64,000 nt of DNA from Littorina saxatilis (taxonomy: Eukaryota; Mollusca; Gastropoda; Littorinimorpha; Littorinidae), in contig NW_027128788.1 in the NCBI RefSeq assembly GCF_037325665.1, positions 1 to 64,000 of the forward strand, read 5' to 3'. This document shows positions 12,140-23,495 of the stretch, piece by piece. Numbering within the stretch: the stretch's first letter is position 1; the number at the start of each line of letters is the position of its first letter. The position numbers were made by a program, and so were the translations under genes. A model generated the notes under the pieces. It searched no databases and had not been told where the DNA came from. It saw only the letters and a program-made list of their open reading frames with translations.

Positions 12140-12478
12140 CTTTAATTGGTGTTTAACGAAGGTTATATCGCGACAGGGAAAGGGGGGGAGATGGGATAGA
12201 GCCACTTGTTAATTGTTTCTTGTTCACAAAAGCACTAATAAAAAAAATGCTCCAGGGGCTTGCAACGTAGTACAATATACTACCTTACTGGGAGAATGCA
12301 AGTTTCCAGTACAAAGGACTTAACATTTCTTCCATACTGCTTGACTAAAATCTGTACAAACATTGACTATATAAGAAACACTTAACAAGGGTAAAAGGAG
12401 AAACAGAATCCGTTAGTCGCCTCTTACGACATGCTGGGGAGCATCGGGTAAATTCTTCCCCCTAACCCGCGGGGGGTC
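12140..12478 (-). repeat. SINE-like repeat, family A, longest copy
   Basis: It includes the full region from the tttggtgttta-like end (here aattggtgtttaacg) to the cccgcggggggt end, so it best defines the family boundaries. It is the reverse complement of 333-608 with an extension. Confidence 0.8.
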
Positions 12479-13642
12479 TTTTTGGAAATGCGCTTCAGAC
12501 AAATGCCTTTATGTTACTCACAGCAAAATGCAAGAATAATTGGGGACCATATGGGATGGGGCAAATTGGGAGGGAGCAATTCGGGACACCACCATAAATA
12601 TCTACCAAATATTTACAAATAGCTATCTTAGTACATGCATAACATGCTGTACCAATACACAATTTCTTTAAATAACTATGTAAGGATTATTGGCAGTCTC
12701 CCGGAGCATGTTTCACGCTATCCTGCGATCAGGACAAGCGACTGACTGTGATGTGTATGCTGTGCGGCGTGCGCTACATAAGAAACCTTTTTTTTAAATT
12801 TGTATTAAATATAATCACCTGAGCCACGAATGGCTAGCTGACAGCGGCTATCTTTTACACAACAAATTCTGAACTGTGATGAACTCGTGACCGCTGATTT
12901 TTAAAGGCAAGGGGTATCATATTGTGCGCATGGCATACACATCCAAGTTGGTCGTTTGTCCCGATTGTGGGATACAGCCCGTCAGAGGCGTAGAGCGTGC
13001 TCGAGATGTTTTGAAAAACCTGACTGCAGTACAGGGATTTTTACACCTCCGGACTGCTGATAATCCTAACAGAATTATTTTCAAAAACCGTCTATTGCCT
13101 TGAAAGCAAACCTGGAATTTCTGATGCGAGTTGCCAGAAAGAAAGTTCACTAACAAGATCCAGGCCAACACCACCCCCCCCCCATCCCCCTAAATAACAC
13201 TAAGGAGTGAGGTGAGCTTAAATAACTAATTAATTAATCAATCAATAAATTCTCTGCTGAAATCCCCAACTTCGCGCATCGAAGCTATGAAAAACAGGAC
13301 ACTGCCACGTTTCCATTCAGCTAAACGCCACACCATTTTCAAGAGGGGATGTCTCAGGAAGAAAGATGTGACGCTCCCGATTCATATGTTTCAGAAGACA
13401 GCCCACCTGAGAAAAAGAAGAACACAATATAGAAATAATAACAACCTGTCAACCACAAATACATTAAAGTTTTTCAAACAGTTCACTAATCCGACAAACT
13501 CATGCTCGTTTCTGGTGCATTTGATAAAGCCAATTACGGGTAGATGCTAGACAACAGCAAAACCACCACCACATAACAACACAAGATTGTTTATGGTTGT
13601 TTACAGTCTCTTGAACACAGGAGTCAATCGAGACCATATATA
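12479..13642. other. non-coding stretch, nothing recognised
   Basis: AT-rich single-copy-looking DNA with a short poly-C run near 13173. The short open frames show no family features. Confidence 0.45.
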
Positions 13643-15161
13643 CTGTTCAAAAAAAGAAACGCATAGTTGCTACTTGCCAAATTTGTTTTATTTTTCGAAA
13701 AAAATTAACAGAAAATCCAATATTTAGATTATTTGTTTGAAATTTGGTATGGACACAGTTGAATGCACACACAGTTCATTTGCATCTTCAAATCAATCAG
13801 TCAATCAATACGATTGGGTGCCGAGGCTGTCAAGTCAGTAGGGGGTGTGACTGCCTTGAGCAGCAACAACTGCCCGGCACCTTCTGGGCATGGGCTGGAT
13901 CAGATGCCGGATATCTTGCTGTGGGATGGTGTCCCACTCCTCCTGAAGTGCCTGCAATAGATCGCGGTGATTTGCCGGCGCTTCTTCTCGCCTGCGCACA
14001 CGTCTGTCCAATTCATCCCAGAGGTGTTCTATCGGGTTCATGTCTGGCGACATGGATGGCCAGGGAAGCACCTGGACATGGTGGTCGGTGAGGAACTGGG
14101 TGGTGAGTCGTGCTGTGTGCGGGCGAGCGTTGTCCTGCTGGAATATGGCATCCTGGTCAGCCAGAAGAGGAAGGGCGTGTGGGCGCAGAATTTCCTCCAC
14201 GTATCGCTGGGCAGTTATGCGCCCTTGGACGTGCACCAGGGTGCTCCTTCCAGCGGTATTGATCGCCCCCCACACCATGACGCCTCCACCACCATGAACG
14301 GGTGCCTCATCCACACAGTTGGGCGCGTAACGTTCGTTTACTCTCCGGTAGACCCTCCTCCGACCATCATGTCGCTGGAGCAGGAAGTAGGACTCGTCGC
14401 TGAACCACACGTGTCTCCAGTGATTCCGGACGGTCCAGCGAAGGTGCTGGTTGCCCCACTGCACTCGGTTCTGGCGATGGCGGCGGGTGAGGACAGCTCC
14501 TCTGTGAGGTCTGCGAGCTCTCAAACCAGCTTCATGCAGGCGGTTCCGCACGGTCTGGTCCGATAATCGGTGTGGCCCGGGGAGAGCCTGGACAGAAGAT
14601 GAGGCCGACAGGAAACGATTCCGGAGGTGGCGGAGCCGTATGAAGCGGTCGTGAGCAGCAGTTGTCGCCCTTGGTCTTCCCGCTCGTGGCAAGTCAGCAA
14701 CGGAGCCAGTGGCTTGAAACCTGACCCACAGTCTACTGATGGTGCCCTGGGACACGTGGAAGTGCCTGGCGATTGCACTTTGACTTTGGCCTGCTTGTAA
14801 ACGACCCAATGCAATTTGGCGGTCTTCTCTGCTCAATCGGGCCATCTTTCGTCGCTGAATTGTCGTCTGATTTCTTTGTGGCGAACAATCCGCTTTTATG
14901 GGTTTTGGAAGACATGGTGAGAGCTCAATATTCCCCGAGTTTCACGACATTACACTGAAGCATGACGAGTGGTCATGCCAAATGAGCAATTTTGACATTG
15001 TAGCCACTGATAACGCATGCGTCACGTGCAGAGCTCACTTGTGACAATGGACGAAAGGTCGACGACCAGATAAACATTTTCTGCAGTTTGGTGGATATCC
15101 TTGTAGCCATATAACTAAATTAACCAAATATTACAAGCTATGCGTTTCTTTTTTTGAACAG
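13643..15161 (-). mobile_element. Tc1-type DNA transposon, apparently complete
   Basis: Terminal inverted repeats of at least 24 bp (CTGTTCAAAAAAAGAAACGC plus ATAG) lie at 13643-13666 and 15138-15161. TA dinucleotides flank both ends, as in Tc1/mariner insertion. Length is about 1.52 kb, normal for the superfamily. The element encloses one uninterrupted transposase frame. Identical outer TIRs and the intact gene suggest recent insertion. Confidence 0.93.
13835..14845 (-). CDS. Tc1 family transposase, DD34E
   Basis: The 336-residue protein would cut and paste its own element at TA sites. An N-terminal helix-turn-helix region covers about residues 1-60 (LSREDRQIALGRLQAGQSQ), followed by a GRPR-like RAGRPR motif at about 53-58 and a second DNA-binding helix region to about 115. 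The catalytic triad is visible: D in VWFSDESYF, D in FQQDNARPHTA, and E in SPDMNPIEHLWDEL with 34 residues between the last two. Length is typical for Tc1 transposases and no internal stop is present. The Met at 14845 is the natural start for a protein beginning MARLSREDR. Base composition is much richer in GC than the neighbourhood, which fits an incoming element. Confidence 0.95.
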   Translation of the reverse strand: MARLSREDRQIALGRLQAGQSQSAIARHFHVSQGTISRLWVRFQATGSVADLPRAGRPRATTAAHDRFIRLRHLRNRFLSASSSVQALPGPHRLSDQTVRNRLHEAGLRARRPHRGAVLTRRHRQNRVQWGNQHLRWTVRNHWRHVWFSDESYFLLQRHDGRRRVYRRVNERYAPNCVDEAPVHGGGGVMVWGAINTAGRSTLVHVQGRITAQRYVEEILRPHALPLLADQDAIFQQDNARPHTARLTTQFLTDHHVQVLPWPSMSPDMNPIEHLWDELDRRVRRREEAPANHRDLLQALQEEWDTIPQQDIRHLIQPMPRRCRAVVAAQGSHTPY

Positions 15162-15183
15162 TATATATAACAAGAAGCATAAA

Positions 15184-15609
15184 CAGGGTTCCTGCAGGGC
15201 AGAGCTGATACAATTCAAGGAGTTTTCAAGGACATTTCCAGGACCAAATAAATGCTTTTCAAGGACATGATTTTCCCCAATTTAATGCAAAGCACCAAGC
15301 TTACCTTCAGGAAGGGAAGCAACTACAGGTGACTAGTAATAGTTAGTTCGTCTGCTTTAATTTGTTTTCACTCGATCTTTTATTCTCCCAAAATGTGTGT
15401 ACTGTATTTGACGAAAAAAAAGGGGGTTGCATTTTTTTTTTAAATAAGACAAGCTGCTGACGAAATGTATAGGCAACAATTTGGAAAAATCAAGTACTTT
15501 TCAATGACTATTTAACAAAACTCTATTTTCAAGCACTTTTCAAGGCCTGGAAAAGGTTTTCCAATTTTCAAGGAGTTTTCCAGGGTTCAAGGACTCTGTA
15601 CGAACCCTG
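15184..15609. mobile_element. hAT-like MITE with CAGGGTTC ends
   Basis: The left end is cagggttcctgcag; the right end is ctctgtacgaaccctg, an imperfect inverted copy. Subterminal caaggagttttcaagg motifs recur on both sides. CAGGGTTCGTAC ends are typical of hAT-type non-autonomous elements. I could not define a clean 8-bp duplication. Confidence 0.55.
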
Positions 15610-15871
15610 CATAAAAAAGCACTTCAGTTTGAAACCCAGGTTCAATGTAGTAAATGATATTGCATCAATGTTCCATCCATCCTCAGCACTTTCAAAACCA
15701 GTTTCTTCTAGGTCATACACACCTTTTCCTCGATTGATCCACAGTACATCAGATCGCTATTGTTCTTTTTATGATTTGCACCAAGGGAATGATTAACATT
15801 TCTGTCTTAGTCATATGTAACAAGCTTTAAGCAAAAGCATAATATTCTACACATTCACATATTGTAAGGTT

Positions 15872-16290
15872 GAAGGGGTCTATGTCGACCAAAAGAAGGT
15901 GTATTCCCCATAGCCATAGGTGTTTTCCCTGTGTACCGGGAATACAGTTGGATTTTCTGTAAAGAAGTATAATATCGTACAATCTTGCGCCAAGCGCGTG
16001 ACTGCGGTTAGATAGGAGAATCTATTTAAAATCCTGAATTCGCGTGCGGCATCCAATCAAGCAAAACATGCTTCGACCGTTTATCAAAACGGATTTAGTT
16101 AAAGAAACATCTGCACCCCCACCCCCAACAGCCTGGTATTATGTTTTCCTCGCTGGTACTCTCGTCCATTGAATCACTTTCACAAGCTTGAAGTAACTCC
16201 ATGGCGTCTAACGGAAGTATATTCCCTGTATATGTACAGGAAATTAACATACAGGGAATACAGCCACTGTTGGTCGACATAGACCCCTTC
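15872..16290. mobile_element. MITE with 20-bp perfect terminal inverted repeats
   Basis: gaaggggtctatgtcgacca at 15872-15891 is the exact complement of 16271-16290. The 419-bp interior has repeated cagggaatac motifs and no gene. The superfamily is unclear because the target duplication is not evident. Confidence 0.7.
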
Positions 16291-16639
16291 TAAAGTGCTG
16301 CAGTAGTTACCTTTCCCTCCAAGGACCAAGCTGTTCATCCACTGTAGGGCTGACCGGGGTTCCCCCTTAGCAGAGTGAGTGGCGAATCCTGGCTGATAAA
16401 TTTCCTTTCATTTTCCATGAATGAAGAATACCAGCTGGGTTCTTTTATTCAGGGACCTGTGTTCTGCAACACACACAAATCAGCCACCATCTTGTAAATA
16501 TATGTAAAAGAAAGCAAGTGGCAATCTGAATAACAGAATACAAAATGATCAATCCACACAATCATACTTCAGCACTGAAAGTCCACAAAATGAAGCACTG
16601 CTAGTACATGTACTTCTCATAATTTACTGAAACTTTACT

Positions 16640-16770
16640 CGTCAAAACAACCATTTGTTTTATCAACTTTACTCGCATGTGGCGAGTAGATTAACATTTC
16701 TACTCACCATTTACATGATTTTTACTCGCCATGGCGAGTAATTGAAAATACTCGCCACTTTCAGGCCTGT
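16640..16770. repeat. tandem/inverted ACTCGCC motif cluster
   Basis: Five or more copies of actcgcca or its complement tggcgagt lie here, ending in the ctttcaggcctg motif. It may be the end of a further non-autonomous element; the other end was not found. Confidence 0.35.
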
Positions 16771-17044
16771 ACTTGTGCATGAGATGTGTTTACCATCCAT
16801 ATGCCCAGACCATGCGCTCTTCTGTTGTGCTCAGAACAGTAAAGAGTTGCTTGCTGGGGTGGTTGTTCATAAGTTAACAGTTCACAAGAGGGCACAAACA
16901 AGAGCAAAAACACAGGTGCCTGATTCAAACTCATTCAAATGCAGAACCTTATTTTTGCATGAACAGAGTAAGACATGATTCTTACATAGCTGACCCTACC
17001 CCTGGCAGAAAAGTGCTTGAAATTGTCCATGTGGTCTCTATTGA

Positions 17045-19927
17045 TCAGTACATTTGATGCGTATTTGTGATACATATATACTGATATAGAGACAAGTAAC
17101 AAGTGGACATTTCCTCTGACACCTCTACCATTTGTACACCTGCACAAATCTCCTGCCATAGACTACAAAAGGAAAACATACAAATCAAAACAAACACAAA
17201 TTTAACCTAATGTTTACCTTTCAGCAGCAGAAAAGGCTGTGTTTTCTGAGGTGTCTCAGAGTAAAGCCACGGTGTTGGAGATCTATGCAAAACTAGGCTG
17301 TAGGCAAGGTCCAACATCTTTAGCTGCACACACAAAAAGAAGAAGCAAGAAATCACATGACATAGATGACATTCCTCACTAGTACAAAACCACAACTACA
17401 CTAGTCAACTACCAATGTAAGAATCATAGTCCTGCAAGATTACCCTCTTAAAAAGTAAGATTGCTTTCATTCAAACACTACCGTGGGACCAAACTCCCCC
17501 CCCCTCCTTTTTTTGAGTTTTTCCTACATGTGTGTTGATGTTTCCATTAATTCCAAGCCCTGAAACTGTGAACTTGAGATCTTTATGTATGCACACAGTC
17601 ACAGGCTTAATAAGCTATTCAGAAACCAAGCAGAGTCTGCACAACGTCAATTCTGAGAAATAAATCCCCACAACCGGTTTCAAGGCCACTATACCGACTG
17701 AGCTATTGCTTGCCATGCCAACCTCCACCCCCATTTGGAACATGCACAACTAGTATACCCATACACATGTAATAATACTGCTTGCCTTCCTCCCCCACCC
17801 TCCAAATCAATAAACACTAAATGTATGCAATCAGTAATCTTTTAGTTAGTAGTTGACTACCATCACTACTCTCTCCACACCCACCCACCCTCTTGCACAC
17901 CAGCGACACACCCCCATCGCCCAATCATTTCCATGATTCTCTCTGCCATATAGTTATCCTAAACACTAAGATTATGACACATTTGTTTTCCAATTAGGAA
18001 CATAAAAAATTACTGTAAAAAAAATGTACAATCATGCACTCTCTGAGTCTGACAAGAGAGTGTGAGAAAAGTCAAGAAAGCAAGACATGTGTGACATAAC
18101 TAAATCTTCTAATCTATTCCTGAGATTTACTCTTGACAGCTTAAAATGGAACCTCATGCACTTACTGTTCTGAATTGTAGAAATTTCTTGTAGTTATAGC
18201 AGCAAAGGCAGTTTTATTGGGTACCACCAGGTGTCACTCTGTCATCATCTGATCAAGCATTCAAGCAAATGGTTCAGCACTGAAACAGTAAATAGCAAGA
18301 GTGTACAGAAAAATACACAAACTTTCTCATTAATTTGTATCTTCAACTTCACATTATTCATAAATAATGATACCTTACTTTGACTAAGTTTGAGTAGGAT
18401 TAACACCATGCAGAGCCAGAAGTTAACTTGAAATAAAATAACTATACGTTACTCAATACTGCACTCAATGAGTCAATTGTCAGCAAAGGTGATAATCAAT
18501 GCAAGGTAAAACCAAAGGATGCAACTCAGTCAGCAATTGCAAAAACTACATAATTCTATTTCTAATCAAGCTGTCAGTTTCATTAGCTATCAGAATTCAA
18601 AACATGTTCTTGTTTTTGTTGTTGCTGTTGTTCATGACTACATTAATGTATCTCAGCATTTCTAGTTTCTACACTATAGCCATTAAAAAAACCAAAAGAA
18701 GTGTCCCAATGTTAAATGAAGCGCTCTTGCAATTAAGTCACAATTGTTTGCAGTTGCTGAGAAAAGCTAATAGTAATAGTCCTTACAGTAAGTTGAGTAA
18801 CAAATTATAAACAATTGCTGTTAACACTCATAGTACAAGAGAGCAAACCACTGCAAAACTATAGTCATTTATCAATGTTATGCTTGCCATCCACCCCCGA
18901 CCCCAAACCTCTCCCATATTTTATGTACATCAGACTAGTATTCTTGTTAGTTCATTTCAGCTGTAACAGTGACAACACGTTTGCACACTACAGACCTGGA
19001 AGTGGAAATGTTAACACATGGAGTGCTAAATTTCAGGATACAATCTGTTTGTTTGTTTGCTTAACGCCCAGTCGACCACGAAGGGCCAATCAGGGCGGTG
19101 CTGCTTTGACATTTAACGTGCGCCACACACAAGACAGAAGTCGCAGCACAGGCTTCGTGTCTCACCCAGTCACATTATTCTGACACCGGACCAACCAGTC
19201 CTAGCACTAACCCCATAATGCCAGACGCCAGGCGGAGCAGCCACTAGATTGCCAATTTTAAAGTCTTAGGTATGACCCGGCCGGGGTTCGAACCCACGAC
19301 CTCCCGATCACGGGGCGGGCGCCTTACCACAAGGCCAACCGTGCCGGTCATACAATCTGTTTCAAAGTACAAACACTGGCAATCGGAGAGAACAGTGTTA
19401 CTGTAAGTCTTTACAGTAACATCAAACAGTATCCCCTCTTTTTGGTAGTACAGTGGAACAACACTTTTAATATCCCCTGATTAAAGACTCCCTCCCTTTT
19501 AAGACCCTGTTTTCTCAGATTTGTCTGTCCACAACCTCTCTATATTTACTCTCATCTCAAGACTTCTTCCTTTCAAGACCTGATTTTTTCAGATTTGTTT
19601 AGGTCCTAAAAGGAAGGGGGGGGGGGGGGGGGGGGGTTCGATCGACTTTACTGGTACCGTGAAACCGAAAGTGACCAAGTCATCAAGGGCACGTATATTC
19701 CTGCTGCTCTGTTAGCACCGATCATATTTTAGAAACGTTGCACTCTGTCGTCAACACGAATGTAGGAATAAAAATAGTATTACCTTCACCAGCTGTCTCC
19801 ATGGAGTCGAAAGACCATCGGCCGGTTTGGCTCGCTTGTGCCATTCCTGGATGAAAATTGAAATGACCCTGGCTGCTCCGTTCTTGGCATCAATGGCAGT
19901 GCAAAAAAAGCGAATCCCGACTCCCAT
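17045..19927 (-). CDS. small three-exon gene, product unknown
   Basis: Three minus-strand exons join in phase: 19784-19927 (144 nt), 17218-17323 (106 nt) and 17045-17139 (95 nt), total 345 nt, or 114 codons plus TGA. Splice sites are canonical (AAG|GTAATA donor; tgtgtgcag acceptor; AAAG|GTAAAC donor; tgtgcag acceptor). The ATG at 19927 is the first after an in-frame TAG upstream. The protein starts MGVGIRFFCTAIDAKNGAAR, has a basic tryptophan-rich middle (QEWHKRAKP, TPWRQLVK, PTPWLYSETP) and ends VSEEMSTCYLSLYQ plus a short tail. There is no signal peptide, membrane segment or family I recognise. The third exon is the weakest; it could be an alternative end. Intron 1 holds a family E SINE and a family D SINE lies just upstream of exon 2. 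Confidence 0.5.
17530..17720 (-). repeat. SINE family D, diverged copy
   Basis: The ccaagccctgaaactgtgaa and agtctgcacaacg motifs and the accgactgagctatt end (a tRNA A box on the minus strand) match the SINE at 26330-27183 in order. The copy is old and incomplete. Confidence 0.5.
19045..19348 (-). repeat. tRNA-headed SINE, family E
   Basis: On the minus strand it has a tRNA-like head (tggccttgtggtaaggcg, then ggttcgaaccccggccggg), a body with gtctggcattatggggttag and cacattattctgac, and a (GTTT)n-type tail. It is one of five copies in the window: 35268-37693 (split), 52575-52885, 59930-60234 and 61718-62037. Confidence 0.88.
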
Positions 19928-20204
19928 CCAGGATAAGCTGTACGGCACGGCGGCGTCTCTGCAGATGACCACTACATTTGGACGATTTGGACTGGTCTAC
20001 ACGTGTTACGGCAACAAGCAGAAGAAGATACAGATAAGGTGGCGGGAGTGATGTCCCTTCGCTGCAGTGACTAAAAATACAAAACTATCTCAAAATAAAA
20101 ACACAAGGAACGGATGGGTAGTTAAATTTGTGACAAAAGAAATTAAACGTTCAAATGACTTACCACCCCCCTCTGCTATGTCAGTTGCGAGTATGTCAGT
20201 ATGT

Positions 20205-20207
20205 GTT

Positions 20208-20255
<48 letters not shown>

Positions 20256-20485
20256 AGTGTGTGCCCGGCAGTGTGCCCGTCAGTGTGTACGGTACGTGTG
20301 TGTGTGTGTCAGTGTCATTGCCGGTGTGTGTGTTTACGTGTGTGTGTCACAGTGTGTGTGTGCGTGCGTGTGTGTGTGTGTGCCGGTGTGGATGTGTGTG
20401 TGTGTATTGTGTGTGTGTGTGTGCGTTCGTCAAGTTGTGTGTGTCAGTGTGTGTGTCAGTGTCGATCAGTGTGTGTGTGTTCTAG
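20205..20485. repeat. (TG)n-rich microsatellite
   Basis: Long TG tracts with repeated gtcagtgtgtg interruptions. The cysteine/valine ORFs in all frames are artefacts of the repeat. Confidence 0.95.
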
Positions 20486-20597
20486 GCCAGGGGGGATTCC
20501 CAAGGTTCCTGGGTTCCGGAAGCCCACCCACCCCCCTTACTGACTCCACAAATGTACCTTTTGCCTTTTTCTTTCTGCGAATGTATGTATTCATTTG

Positions 20598-21418
20598 CTA
20601 ATTTGTTCGTTTGTTTGTTCGTTCGTCAGTTTGTTCGTTCGTCAGTTCGTTCGTTCGTTTGTTCGTTCGTTTGTTCGTTCGTTCGTTCGTTCGTTCGTTC
20701 GACAGTTCGTCCGACAGTCCTTCAGTACGTCCGTCAGTCCGTCCGTCCGTCGGTCCGTCAGTCAATCCGTTCTTCAAGTTCAGTCCGTATCAATAAATTC
20801 CTCTTGTGCAGGGCCCAATACAGGGGAGAGGGGGGGGGGGGGGAATTCCTGTTGGTGGGACAACCCCCCCCCCCCCACCCAGGCCTAACTGTGGACCTCC
20901 TCCAAACGTTTGACAAATGCCCTGAAAATGGGCCAGATTGCACACAATTATTGTTTATTGTTTGCTTGTTTATTTGTTTGTTTGTTTGTTTGTTTGTTTG
21001 CTCGTTCGTTCGTTCGTTCGTTCGTTCATTCGTGGGTTGGTTCGTTCGCTCTTTCGTTCCGACCTTCGTTATTTCCTTCGTTTATTCGTTCCTTCGTCCT
21101 TTTAGTCCGTCCGTATGTCCGTCCATACGGTCCGTCCGACAGTCTGTCTGTCAGTCCATCAGTCCGTCCGTCAGTCCGTCCGTCCTTCAGTCTGTATCCG
21201 AATAGATTCCTCTTGTGCAGAGGGTTGAAGGAATACCCTGCAGGACCGGATCAGGAGGGGTTACCCGTAACGCCACCCCCCCCCTCCCGCCGCCCCCCCC
21301 CCCCTCCCCCCGTCCCTCCGTCCGTCCATCGATCGGTCCGTCCCTCAATCTGCCCGTCGGTCCGTCCGTCAGTCCGTCCGTCAGTCTGCCCGTCCGTCCG
21401 TCCGTTCTGGTTCGTTTC
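20598..21418. repeat. duplicated tetranucleotide satellite (TTTG, TTCG, GTCC)
   Basis: Two successive blocks (20598-20815 and 20950-21215) each run from GTTT units through GTTC/TTCG units into GTCC/GTCA units. Each ends in a shared unique tail (tccgtat, then attcctcttgtgcag), and a third GTCC block follows at 21300-21415. Serine/valine/arginine ORFs across it are repeat artefacts. Confidence 0.9.
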
Positions 21419-21762
21419 ATTGTTTATTTATTTCGCACACATCATTGTCAACTTGTGGATATCCTGAACAAGGCGGTGCGCGAGAATATCTTCTTGTTTG
21501 GATAAAATAACATTTTGCTCTGAAACAAACCACACACAAATTCCACTGCTTGAGCATCGTTTCAGTCTAACCGAACTGAGGGTATACCTCATCTTCAGAA
21601 GGAGAATAAGCGACAGCATGCTCTTCTACCATATAACATGTCACGTGAGGTCGTTCAGACCGGAGTGGAGGTATATCTCCGAGGGATCAGGGTATACTTT
21701 CAACCCGCTGCACAAGAGGAGTTTATTGATACCTTATGTTCGGTCGTACCGGTGTGTAATAC

Positions 21763-21770
<8 letters not shown>

Positions 21771-21836
<66 letters not shown>
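21771..21836. repeat. (CT)n microsatellite
   Basis: About 33 uninterrupted CT units. Confidence 0.97.
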
Positions 21837-21837
<1 letters not shown>

Positions 21838-21839
<2 letters not shown>

Positions 21840-22254
21840 CCAACGAGTCTCAATACTTTCAAAAAACACCTCTCATTACATTTAATGTCAAATTACGAAA
21901 AGTCACAGTGATGGAAGACTTCGTTCTGATTATTTTCATATTGATCATATATGTCCATATAGCATCATTGTTTCATTAAACATGTTCTGGCAATTTCCCA
22001 ATTTTGATCATAACGCAAGAATGTGTGTATAGCCTGCAACGTGTATAGTCCTGTGAATAGTTTTTCTGTATTTTTATTTTTTTATTGTTTTACTTTTATG
22101 CTTATCCTTTGTAATTGTTTTACGTTTGTATATATATGTATATAAGATTAGAGTAGTCCATCTCTGGGCGAGGGCTGGTTGAAAAGAAGCTCGTTTATAT
22201 TGCTTTTGCCACAACCCTCGTAAAATAAAATTTGATTTGATTTGATTTGATTTG
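21838..22254 (+). mobile_element. LINE 3' end with (TTTGA)n tail
   Basis: It starts with a frame giving SLNTFKKHLSLHL, a motif common at the very end of LINE polymerases. An AT-rich 3' region and a terminal block (gcgagggctggttgaaaaga, then aaataaaatttgatttgatt) end in a pentanucleotide tail. Only the last few hundred bases of the element are present. Confidence 0.55.
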
Positions 22255-22266
22255 TCTCTCTCCCTC

Positions 22267-22347
<81 letters not shown>

Positions 22348-22348
22348 T

Positions 22349-22419
<71 letters not shown>

Positions 22420-22424
22420 TTATC
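22254..22424. repeat. (CT)n microsatellite
   Basis: A compound CT tract of about 170 bp with a few TTTC interruptions, directly following the LINE tail. Confidence 0.97.
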
Positions 22425-22429
22425 ATTTC

Positions 22430-23232
22430 CTCAAAATATCAAGTTCCCGTCATCTTTGCAGTCCGTCTAATGCGCCCAAGAACAAGAAAGGTATGGCTTA
22501 ATAGCATTGGATGCAAACAGACCCGTACATTTTGTGCCTGCCAGATATCATTTTGATGGCGACAAATGTTCGTTGTGAATTCGAGGCATGCAGTGCATTT
22601 CTTCCAACATTGTGATTGAAACTGATGCTTAGTATCAAGTCACGAATGTATCTTCATTCAACTAACAGAACACATTGGTCGGAATCTCTGGGTTTTCCTT
22701 GTGTGATTGAAAACTGCGTATTGCTTCCTAGCATATGAATAAGTGTACAACAAAACTGGTGGCTTTTCTTGATAAGGTCTACCAAGCAATGTCGTATACA
22801 TACGTAATCATCAGTGCACACATAACTTCATAAGACATCTTTCTTTTGCGAGACCCCTCGTTGACAACAGTCTGCTCTACATCCTGCGGTAAAAGTTTGA
22901 AAGGAGAGATTCTATTCAGCTCAAAATGAGCTTGACTCGCATTACTGCAGCTGAAAAGATAGGAGCTTGAATTACATCCCATGACTGTATATGTTTTATC
23001 TATATATTTTTTTTTTATGTACCCCCATGGGGTTTCTTGAAATAAAATGTGACGTGAAGTTACTGATTTGAAAGAAACGTGCAGGGTGTGTTGCAAGCTG
23101 ACAGGGCCAGGTAACGCTTCGCTGCTTCTGAAAAAAACGTGTGTCTTTGAAAAGGTTGACTTCTGAGTTCAACAGCAGATCAGTAAAACCCCTGTGCCTC
23201 CAAACAACCGTTTTTGAGCTCTTGCAAGAAAC
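22430..23232. other. non-coding stretch, nothing recognised
   Basis: No splice-supported exon or dispersed repeat was identified. The missing 5' exon of the IFI44-like gene could lie here, but I cannot point to it. Confidence 0.4.
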
Positions 23233-23237
23233 TAGGG

Positions 23238-23495
23238 CAGGGGCGGACGAGGGGGTGCACAGGGTGCACGTGCACCCCCCCTCCAGCAAAAAAAAAAAAA
23301 ATTGAAAAGCTGATTCTATGACCATTTATAAGTTCAAATGGCACCAGATGGCACCATTTTGCTTCTTTGAGCCAAAATTTTTTCCGGGGGGGCATGCCCC
23401 CGGACCCCCCTAGCAAATTCGGGCGCTTCGCGCCCATCACATTCACTTTCGATTCAAAGTGCACCCCCCCTTACAAAGCAACTGATCCGCCCCTG
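23238..23495. mobile_element. short MITE with CAGGGGCGGA ends
   Basis: The left end is caggggcggacg and the right end tgatccgcccctg, an imperfect inverted pair; next inside, gggtgcac and gtgcaccc form a second inverted pair. The core (ggcaccagatggcaccattt, then a gggggcatgcccccgg palindrome and a gggcgcttcgcgccc hairpin) is homologous to the core of 5642-6232. CAGGGGCGGA ends are typical of hAT-like non-autonomous elements. Confidence 0.6.

Noticed and set aside
13967-14566. 199-codon plus-strand ORF
   Set aside because: It is antisense to the Tc1 transposase in GC-rich codons and shows no domain.
20067-20601. Cysteine/valine-rich ORFs over the TG tracts
   Set aside because: Translation of (TG)n in three frames gives this composition automatically.
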